A stretch of DNA of 64,000 nucleotides, taken from assembly GCA_036924285.1 (NCBI GenBank), contig JAYKYS010000008.1:20445001-20509000 (forward strand), in the 5' to 3' direction. Below the pieces are notes generated by a model that ran no database searches, was not told where the DNA came from, and saw only the letters and a list, made by a program, of their open reading frames with translations. Source of the DNA: Asterella californica. Lineage: Eukaryota > Streptophyta > Marchantiopsida > Marchantiales > Aytoniaceae. The first letter of the stretch is position 1; the number at the start of each line of letters is the position of its first letter. The translations under genes and the position numbers were made by a program. This document shows positions 55,668 through 64,000 of the stretch, piece by piece.

Positions 55668-56746
55668 GTAGTGACGCAGGATTACTCCTTTTGCCCATTT
55701 AGTATATAAGATATCGTTCTCACAGAGGATTTACGTAAGTAATCGCTGCTCTAAGTTCTAGGATCTATTCAAACACACAAACACACGGGTTTTGTCTAAA
55801 ATGCCCGTCTTCTCACAAAACCACACAAAACCACACGTCTTCCAGACACGCCACATGGTGCTCTGGAACTAAACAAACAACTACCAACTAAAATATCACA
55901 CAATTATTCACAGAGAAGCTCGGGAAGACGATCTTCCTGCTTCCAAGTGCTTCTTCCGGTCTTCTCGATACCGTCTTCCCGAAGCGATTCTTGTCTTTTG
56001 GGGGTTCAGCTCGTCTTCTCACACCTCCAGAAGGCTGCCCTGCTTCGCAGAAGTCGACTAGTAACGGTTGTTACACCTTATTCTCACACTCACATTCCAA
56101 CGGGTTAGATTAATCATAGGGTGTATGCCCCCTGTAGCCTTCCCAGGCTTCTGCCTACGGAAATGGTCTTCCTGCAGCACTACAACGACATTCACCTTCA
56201 CGGAAGCTCAATAGAAGTCTCGGAAGCTCACTAGAAGGTAAGAAGATGGAAAAGGTGGGAGAAGATGGGGAAGATAAGAAAATCCAAACAAGAGAAAACA
56301 AGATGAAAAGAGTAAATTAAGATTCCGACAGGCTTCTAGTCCGGATCCTGACTAACAAGCCATCCCTGCTTGTAATAGTTTGGGGAGGAAGACAACAAAC
56401 GTGAGTACTGTTGCACCGTCTTCTACTCGAGGATGTCGTCTTCTGCTGTGGGAAGAAGGCTTCTTTCTTCTTCACTTCGCTGCTCTGACTGCTCTGTCTT
56501 CTGGGATCCCTTACCCAGGAGACCGTTCGTACGTAGATCCCAAGTGCTCTACTGAACGAGTCAAGCTACACTTCCACAACTGCTGACAGTCACCGCCACT
56601 CAAGAAGAACACTTCCCATGCACAATTGGGAGCGAATTCAAGGAACCCACCATCCAGAAGACATGAACAAAGCTTCTGCACTCAAATCCACAATCTATTC
56701 CTCGAGAAGAAGTCACAATGGCATTGAGAAGCTCACTCCCTCTACT
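55668..56746 (-). repeat. G2 5' LTR, first part, with empty E3 site
   Basis: Starts TGTAGTGACGC like 38163 and matches the 3' LTR on both sides of E3. The pre-insertion site reads CGTACGTAGATC with one ACGT (56531-56534). Similarity breaks at 56746/56747 after CTCACTCCCTC. Confidence 0.88.
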
Positions 56747-57288
56747 TGCTGCGTCTACTCCTCGACACACCAGTCTAGCTAACAGGACTGCACGAGGATG
56801 CCGTTCCCTGTTCCTAAACTGTCCACTACTTCTATCTACATCTTTGAACCACTGCTGGTATGAGTATGCAGACCCCTCCTGTGTATTCCAAGACTATTCG
56901 TATGTTTCCAACAACGGGTGTAGTGCGAAGAACTATCTATCAGGTGTCTTCTCTCTAATGTGTCTAGTCTGTCTGCTCCATAGAATCGACTACTGAACGT
57001 TTTAGAACTGGCAGAACAGGCAGAACTCTATCTCCTACTCTGCGATCCTACTTATGTCGCTGCCATGAGAACCAGGGGAGACGACCACCAGGGAGAGAGA
57101 GGCGCTGACGGGAGGTTGCTACCTCACATGCAAGCGGTTCCCCGGCCCGGATTGGCCATCCACCTTGTCCTTCCTACGCTACCTATGCTGCCACATGATA
57201 TCCTAACTAATATTATATGGAAAAACTGCCACCTTTAAGATAACATGTTCGATCCTACTATGTTTGGAATTGTAAATGAAGTTACTAA

Positions 57289-60200
57289 CTACTCAGATTG
57301 CACGGAGGCAATCTCTACCTGATCTGCTCCTATCGGAGCTCCTAACGCGGCTTCTGATAAGCTAGAAAGCCCTGTAGTTACCTCGGGTGTCACTGAGGTG
57401 ACTTCCTCCTCATCGTCCTTTGCTGGCTCTGCTGTCGCTGCTGCTGCGTCTTCCTCGGCTTCGGCTTCTGCTTCGGAAGACAGAAGCGTCTTCTGGGAAG
57501 CGGAGTCGACCGGTGCTTCTTCCGTCTTCTGAGGCACGGGTGCGGGACTAGGGACCATGGGGACCTCATAGGGATCCGGGGAAGTCGCTTCCTCCACGCG
57601 GAATACCTGGGAAGACGGCTCGTTTTCCTGTCTTTCGAGGCGTCTTTTGGAATCTTCTCGGCTTCCAACGCTGTCACCACCAATTGCACAGCGAGGTCGA
57701 ACTCCTCCTTCTCCATTCCGGATCCAGTCGATGGTGCTGGAGCGTGGGAAGATGCGGTTGCAGGTGTCGGAAGCGAGGGAAGATCATAAAGTGTCTTCAT
57801 TCCTTCTATCTGTCGATCCAAGTACCTGAACATGCTCTCCCGGCATTCCACCAACATTGCTTTGGACTCGCTGTACCATCCTCTAACTAAGGTAAGTAAC
57901 TTCCTACCCGCGGTGTAGTTGAACTTCTTCCGAAGCGCTTCCACCGACTGTGCCAGCATCTTCTGTGCACGGGCCTCTGCTGCTTCCCTCTGCGTCTTCT
58001 CAACTACAGCTCGCGCTTCTGCGGCTTCTCGCTACGTCTTCCATATGGTCTGCTCTTCTGCGAGGGCGGTGATCTTCTCCCGCACTCGGGTGACTTCCTG
58101 ATTACGCTGTTGTACCCCCGCCTGCAACTCCTGGTTGCTCTTCCAAAGCTGCACCAGCTCCTTGGCAGAAGCGGCTGCTTCCGTCTTGTACCCGGCTGCA
58201 AGCTTCTCCGTGGTGCGAAGACTAGCTTCCGCGACTCCGTCTTCTTCTGGTCTTCTCTCTGTCGCAGCAAGGTGCGCAGGCCGAATCCAAGTTGTAAGGC
58301 CTCTCCTGTGCCTTCGTCCTCTTCTCCAGCAACTCCATAGCTGGCTGGATCTCCTTCTGGAAGTAGGCACTGAACTCCTCCAGTCGTCTTCCTGCGGAAG
58401 ACAAGTTCATCTCCACCACTCGCTCCGCGGTGTCGACTTCGTCTTCCAGAGGCAAGGAAGCCTCTTCCACCACGATGACCTTCATCTTCTGCGCACGAGA
58501 AGAAGCTACTCTTCTCATCTTCCGGGGTGGAACACTCCTCATGGTAGGAGCGGCTCTCTTCTTTGCGCTTCCTCGCATCGCAGCAGGAGCGCCCATCCAT
58601 CCTTCGTCTTCTGGAGTCTTCGGAAGACTCCCAGGCGTTGCAGAAGCGGTCTTCTGCTCTGATCGGATACTAAGCAGGTCTTCTTCCGAGTCGGACTTCG
58701 ATCCTGAATGAATGAGGGAGATGGGTGTCCTCGGTACACTTCTGGGACCCATCTTCCTCAGTGGCGTGGCGTCTTCCGACCCACTAGACTCGTCTTCCCT
58801 CACCAGAAGCGTCTTCTGGTGAGAGCCGGGCCTCAGCTGTGGCATCAGAGTAAGAGACGGTGTTGCTGCTGCCTCTCGGTCATCGTCTTCCGTGGTCTCC
58901 TCCTTCACCTCCTGTCGCTCCGTTTGCCCATACCCTGTCAGCTGTCTCCTCCTTCCCTCTCCTCGCTCTTCGTTGGCCCTACTGTTTCTGCGGCTGCGTC
59001 TTCCTCGGCTTTGACTTCGGAAGACGGAATGGTCTTCTGGGAAGACGAGTCGAATGGTGCGTTTTCGGTCTTCTGAGGCACAGATTCAGTACTAGGGACC
59101 ATGGCGACCTCATAGGGGTCCGGGGAAGTCGCTTCCTCCACGCGGAATACTTGGGAAGACGGCTCGTCTTCCTGTCTTCCAGAAGACATCATGTCTTCCG
59201 GGGCGTCTTCTGGAGTCTTCTCGTCTTCCAACGCTGTCACCACCAAGTGTACAGCGAGATCGAACTCCTCCTTCTCCATTTCGGATCCAGTCGAGGGTGC
59301 TGGGGCTTGGGAAGATGCGGTTGCAGGTGTCGGAAGCGAGGGAAGACCATAAAGTGTCTTCACTCCTTCTATCTGTCTATCCAAGTACCTGAACATGCTA
59401 TCTCTGCATTCCACCAACCTCGTCTTGGACCCGCTGTCCCATTCTCTAGCTAAGGTAAGTAACTTCTTACCCGCGGTGAAGTTGAACTTCTTCCGAAGCG
59501 CTTCTACCGACCGAGCTAGCATCTTCTGCGCACGAGCCTCCGCTGCTTCCCTCTGCGTCTTCTCCACTGCAGCTCGCGCTTCTGCGGCTTCTCGCTGCGC
59601 CTTCCAAGTGGTCTGCTCTTCTGCGAGGGCAGTGATCTTCTCCCGCACTCGGAGAACTTCCTGATCGCGCTGCTGTACTCGCGCCTGCAACTCCTGGTTG
59701 CTCTTCCGAAGTTGCATCGACTCCTTGGCAGAGGCGGCTGCTTCCGTCTTGTACCTGGCTGCAAGCTTCTCCGTGGTGCGGAGACTAACTTCCAGCGACT
59801 CCGTCTTCTGCTGGCTGTCTTCCTGTCGCAGCAAGGTGCGCAGGTCGAATCCAGGTTGTAAGGGCTTCTCCTGTGCCCTCGCTCTCCTCTCCAGCAACTC
59901 CATAGCGGGCTGGATCTCCTTCTAGAAGTAGGCACTGAACTCCTCCAGTCGTCTTCCTGCGGAAGACAAGTTCATTTCCACCACTCGCTCCATGGTGTCG
60001 ACTTCGTCTTCTAGAGACAAGGAAGCCTCTTCCACCACTACGGCCTTCATCTTCTGCGCACGAGAAGAAGCTACTCTTCTCATCTTCCGGGGTGAAAGAC
60101 TCCCATTGGCAGGAGCGGCTCTCTTCTTTGCGCTTCCTCGCATCGCAGCAGGAGCGCCCATCCATCCTTCGTCTTCTGGAGTCTTCGGAAGACTCCCAGG

Positions 60201-61151
60201 TGTTACAGAAGCTGTCTTCTGCTCCGATCGGGTACTCAGCAGCTCTACCTCCGAGTCCGACTCCGATCCTGAGTGAATGAGGGAGATGGGTGTCCTCGGT
60301 ACACTTCTGGAACCCATCTTCCTCAGCGGCGTGGCGTCTTCCGACCCACTAGACTCATCTTCCCTCACCAGAAGCGTCTTCTGGTGAGAGCCGGGTCTCA
60401 GCTGTGGCATCAGAGTGGGAGGGGGCGTTGCTGCTGCTTCTCGGTCATCGTCTTCCGAGGTCTCCTCCTTCACCTCCTGTCGCTCCGTTGACCCATACAC
60501 TGCCAACTAATCTTCCCTAAGATCCCCCATGGCTACATACAAGTAGCAGAGGAAGGGCGTCAAGTGTCCTCCCGCCGGGGTACCCAAGTATGCTAGCTCC
60601 GTCTGTACGTAGTTGTGGATGTACGCGCCCTAGTAGATGGGCACTCTGTCATCCCACACTGATTCCAGGAACTCCACGTCCTGATCTCCTAAGTACCTTG
60701 TCTTCTGCGCTTTCCCCTTGGGAAAGAGATGCAGAAACAACTTCGCCAGAAGTCGCTTCTTCGGCTCCCGGTAAGATTCTATCTTCCAACCGTTCCTCCC
60801 CTGCCTGTCTTCCACGAAAAGGCAGGTGGTGCTCCCAGGCACATGCCACGAACTCACGATCATAGGCAAGATCTTCTTCTCGTATCAATATCCTCGGTTC
60901 TCGGATTCAGGCCTGTGAAAAGCCTTGCGCCACCAATCTTCAGTCCAGGAAGATGGTCTTCCTCGAGCTACTCCTGCCTTCGCAGGTACACGGTTACGAG
61001 GTGGCAACGCTGCCCACACCTCCTCCAAAAGTCCTTGATCTGCGAGGTTCCAATCCCACAGGAAGAAGTCGAGACCCAACTCCTTGAGGAAAGGAGTGGC
61101 CTCGGCCAATTCTGCCGCTGGTAACACCAAGCCTCGCGGATGCATCGTCAT
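57289..61151 (-). pseudogene. LTR-block ORF: globular domain plus duplicated coiled-coil module
   Basis: Minus strand, from ATG-like 61151. An N-terminal region (LDFFLWDWNLADQGLLEEVW; SSWHVPGSTTCLFVEDRQG; LAKLFLHLFPKG) leads to VPIY*GAYIHNYVQTELAYLG and GGHLTPFLCYLYVAMGDLRED, ending at a TAG at about 60510. Then comes a Ser/Glu-rich module with SSRAQKMKA-type basic sites and a long Ala/Glu-rich coiled coil, present twice (60506-about 58940 and 58930-57289). The two stops after VPIY and RED fall where Trp would fit; one at 59925 is Gln (CAG) in the other repeat. The segment resembles the ELX motif YWxKIFHxxVQ..GG..F..GMG-L. Function unknown; it has no RT, gag or integrase motif. Confidence 0.55.
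57400..60500 (-). repeat. Tandem duplication of about 1.55 kb inside the LTR-block ORF
   Basis: 57400-58935 and 58950-60500 match along their length, e.g. TCGGTCATCGTCTTCCG at 58877 and about 60440, and GCTGCGTCTTCCTCGGC at about 57440 and 58995, an offset of about 1.55-1.56 kb. They are roughly 90% alike by eye and both retain the encoded coiled coil. Confidence 0.85.
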
Positions 61152-62325
61152 GCTGGAAGATCTGTTGCACTAAGCCACAAGCACTTACTATGAGCTGAAG
61201 GCTCAATCCTTCCCAAGTGCCCACAGTATAACTTCTACTTCTCAGAAGACGAACCTAGTCTTCCAGAAGACAGCTACTCCGTCTTCCGGGATTCTAACAG
61301 TACTTCCTAGATAGCTCTCGTCTTCCGAACTATATCTAACCAATCCTATCTAAGCAAGGCCTCGCATGGATTACCAAGAAGACAACCCACCTTGCATTAC
61401 ATCCTACTTCCTATCAGAAGATACAAGATTCGTGAAACATCAAGTGCATAACAGGTTCAGAAGTCGGTTGCGGGCTCCTGCGATGACAGTGGCCTCTAGG
61501 AAGACACTCGGGACAGCTTCCGATTCAATGTCTTCTCGGAAGACTTCCCGAAGTCAGACTTCCCTTCACTGGTCTTCACCTGTCTTCGTCATCCTACGCG
61601 CAATCTATCCTCACAACAGACTCAAGACATTTGCACTCTATTCTTCTGACTTCTCACCTCTCATACGCACTCAAAAGAACCTTGCTGCTCGGTCGGAAGA
61701 CATGACCCTCGACCATTCTCTCCAGATTCTGCCAGCAAGTATTCTCACGACTCTCTCCTAAGTTTGGGAAGAAGAAGGAATGGCTGCTATGGGTCGAACA
61801 GAAGAGACCCGACTGGACTCTCACGTCTTCTCGCTCATTTTGTCAACCTTTCAGTCTTCTAGTCTCTCTAGGAAGATGTGGAGTTGAGAAGCTTGGAAGA
61901 CCGGGAGGCACAGGCCTAGTTCCCGACTTCCAACTTCTCGAAATAACAAAACAACTCACCACACCACTCAGGATTCGTACCAAGCCTCTCTTAACACAAA
62001 GCAACACAAATCCACTCTTGATACGAATTGTGTTCAGTCGACTTCCGAAGACAGTCTTCCGAAGACAGTCAAGTTTAAGAAGCGTCTTCCGAAGATGTTC
62101 CCATCTTCCGAATCGTCTTCTGTTCCAGGGTTTCGGGGTTAGAGGGTAGGGAAATTGATAGTTGGGATCTCCAATTTGAGGGCTAGGAGTAGGGAAGCTC
62201 GAATTGAGCTCGGGAAGAAGCAAAGAGATGTCTGACAGAAATTGGGCAGCGCTTCCGCGCCCAATGTCTCAATAGAAAGAATGGGGGGGTGGGGGTAATC
62301 GATCAGGCTGCCTGCACACAACCAA

Positions 62326-62894
62326 GGAAGCGCGGGGAATACCAGACAAAGGCGAGAAGAAGTGGGAAGGGGAAAGAACGTGGGGAAGAACCTCTACAGT
62401 CTTCTTTTGCTCCCCGAGTTGCCTTCGACCTCCGCGCGCTTTTGGTTCTTGTCCTAGCTTCTAATGCGACTCCTCCCAATTGCGCCTGCTGTCAATTTCT
62501 GGCCACGCCTCGATTCTACTTTCGATTCTACTCGCTACTCTCCAATGTCAACTTATCGGGAGCTCACAGAAACACTTTCGCTTTCTGCCTTCTGTGCTTC
62601 AGCAATTCGGTCTCGTCCTTCGCCTAGCTGCCAACTGGTTCTCTCCTACCTCGATGTCCTCACTCGATTCCTCTCTCAAAGCTTACTTGCGAAGCTCACT
62701 CTCTCCAATCGATCTTCTCAAGCGCGCTGTGCTGCGGGAAGTTGGAATGCGCCTAATGTGCTTCCTTACGCATCTTCCCCGCAGATTAGGAGTTTTCGAC
62801 CTTAGGTGTCTTCCCCGACCTACCTACCTATTCGATGCGACCCAGTAGGTACACCTACTATTTTATCTGAAAACTCGTGGTTAGGCCTTCGCGG
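62326..62894 (-). repeat. G2 5' LTR, second part
   Basis: Matches 48195-48764 at about 97%, ending GGCCTTCGCGG where an E-family LTR in plus orientation begins. Paired small ORFs here and at 48.1-48.7 kb are the same chance frames in both LTR copies. Confidence 0.85.
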
Positions 62895-64000
62895 TGTCGC
62901 TCTACTTGGCGGCTACATGTTATATTTCTACTCCGACGCTTGAGTTTAGTAGTTCTAGAAGTTAGCTTATATTACTTCTAGTCGTTTATGTATATGTTTG
63001 ACACCTTTGCATACGGTGTTAACACTATTTTGAGTCTTAGTAGGTTGATTACCATGTTAATAGGGCTTAAGCTCATGGGTTGTATTTGCGTGCCGCCCAT
63101 GCACGCTTTCTAGCTGATTTAAGTTATTTTTCGGGGCTGCGTGTCGTTTTAAGTAATTTAAGTTTTACGCCGACACTCTAGGGGGCTTGACGTGGTAGCC
63201 TATGAGTAAAACTAAGTTGCCACGTGGTTTAGGGTACTAAAGGACAACCAAGTGGAGCAATGAACTCCCATTGGTCCATTTTTGTCTTTTGTTAAACTCT
63301 AAATTTAGAAATAGAGCTCTAGAGTGGAGTTCGAGCATTTGGTGGGGGGACTTCGAAATCTGAGAGCACAGGAGGGTAGAGCTCGTCATGCCTAGGACTT
63401 CCAGTGAAATTTTCGATCGATTTGAGTCAATAAAGACGAAGTTATGATCAATTGAAGTTCGAATTGTGTCAGAATTGAATCACTTTTGTTGAATTTAGGG
63501 TTTTCAGTGTCACTTGCAGCAGATTTGAGGAAATTGCTTCAAAACTTCGAGGTTGTGTTCTCTGCCAGCAGGGCTACAATTTCCCAAAAAGTTTCGCATC
63601 GGTTGAGTGACTGAGTAATTCAAGGCGGCCGCTGAAGCTGGAGGGGTCTGGAAAGCTCTTAATCTAGAGCAGCGACTTCAGAGGAGGAGATCTGGAGTTC
63701 TGTGTACATTCAGGAGTCCCAACTTCACAGGGAGGTTCAGCACCCTGTAGACTTCAAATACTGTGAGAATATTTGAATTTGATCGAGCCAATCTTCTGTT
63801 CTAGGTTGAAATAGCCAGCTGGGTACCAGAAATTGCCGCAATTTTCTTACTCAGAACTTTTCTGTCCATATCTCCGTGTCAGAATTTGATCTCAGGCTGA
63901 AACTTCGTTTGTGAGTCCAGTAGTACCTCATTTGCATGTAGGGGAAGTTTAGAAGTCTAAACCTTCATAGTTTTCTTCTCCGTGAGTGTCAAAGTTCGCC
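62895..64000 (+). repeat. Diverged E-family LTR (plus orientation), runs off the window
   Basis: Starts TGTCGCTCTACTTGG. From about 63020 it is the reverse complement of the E2/E3 LTR: the TAGTAGGTTGATTACCATGTTAA, GGGCTTGACGTGGTAGCCTATG and TTTCTGGTACC stretches are all recognisable. About 1.1 kb of an expected 1.3 kb is present. It interrupts the G2 LTR; the left flank is GCGG, not ACGT. Whether it is a full element or a solo LTR cannot be seen. Confidence 0.8.

Larger units (their letters stand above)
56747..62325 (-). other. 5.6-kb block present in only one G2 LTR
   Basis: Between CTCACTCCCTC and GGAAGCGCGGG, which lie next to each other in the other LTR (48195 region), there are 5579 extra bases. 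They hold one minus-strand ORF region (57289-61151). No LTRs, TIRs, target duplication or poly(A) were found at the edges. 56747-57288 has no recognised gene. 61152-62325 is rich in CTTCCGAAGAC repeats (e.g. 62040-62075) and ends near a plus-strand purine run (AATGGGGGGGTGGGGG at about 62280-62295). It could be a capture into this LTR or a deletion from the other. Confidence 0.75.
38163..62894 (-). mobile_element. G2: Ty3/gypsy element with nested insertions in both LTRs
   Basis: Minus-strand element inserted in the P1 integrase. 3' LTR: 38163-49028 (net about 1.9 kb after removing E3). Internal region: 49029-55667 with gag, protease, RT, RNase H, integrase, purine tract and tRNA-Asp-type primer-binding site. 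5' LTR: from 55668, carrying an extra block (56747-62325) and cut at 62894 by an E-family LTR; its last about 265 bp lie beyond the window. LTR ends are TGTGGTG and CACTACA, a near-perfect inverted repeat. The two LTRs are about 97% alike by eye, so insertion is fairly recent, yet the pol frame already has several stops. Confidence 0.85.

Noticed and set aside
1..64000. CRISPR arrays, operons, ribosome-binding sites, rRNA genes
   Set aside because: None seen; the window has eukaryotic features (spliced gene, LTR elements, SINE).

Overview
This window looks like a transposon-dense block of a large nuclear genome, probably a streptophyte (charophyte alga or bryophyte-like plant). The grounds are plant-type Ty3/gypsy polyproteins, a primer-binding site of the tRNA-Asp type common in plant LTR elements, a PIF/Harbinger element with a trihelix/Myb-like first ORF, and short GT-AG introns in the one clear host gene. 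The lineage is an inference; no rRNA or organelle marker is present. Only one conventional gene is seen: a four-exon GT23 (FUT8-like) fucosyltransferase on the minus strand at 25.8-28.0 kb.

Layout. 0.1-5.3 kb: two inverted, decayed copies of a family here called ELX, with a long ORF carrying a YWxKIFHxxVQ-type motif, a basic linker and a coiled coil. 5.3-21.2 kb: a minus-strand Ty3/gypsy element (G1), split at an ACGT site by a solo LTR (S1). S1 is itself split by element E2 (9.1-18.1 kb) and by a 356-bp tRNA-like SINE (18.9-19.2 kb). 21.2-23.8 kb: ELX fragments in both orientations around a piece of integrase. 23.8-29.4 kb: the low-repeat interval holding the GT23 gene. 29.5-32.2 kb: a decayed PIF/Harbinger element. 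33.2-38.2 kb: a plus-strand Ty3/gypsy element (P1), cut inside its integrase by G2. 38.2 kb to beyond the end: minus-strand Ty3/gypsy element G2. Its left LTR contains the nearly complete element E3 (39.0-48.0 kb). Its right LTR contains a 5.6-kb ORF-bearing block and, at 62.9 kb, the start of another E-family LTR.

The nesting can be read to the base. E3 has a matching empty site in the other G2 LTR (one ACGT at 56531-56534), and S1 sits between two ACGT copies in G1. All three boundary-resolved E-family insertions have ACGT at the target. E2 and E3 share a textbook -1 frameshift signal between protease and reverse transcriptase: heptamer GGGTTTT, 7-nt spacer, then a perfect 8-bp hairpin whose loop holds the zero-frame stop.

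The points most worth following are the ACGT targeting, the frameshift signal, a dating conflict (E3 lies inside G2 yet its LTRs differ far more than those of G2), and the ELX/LTR-block ORF family. Percent identities are estimates by eye. Several ORFs begin at non-ATG codons; where it matters the first ATG is given.
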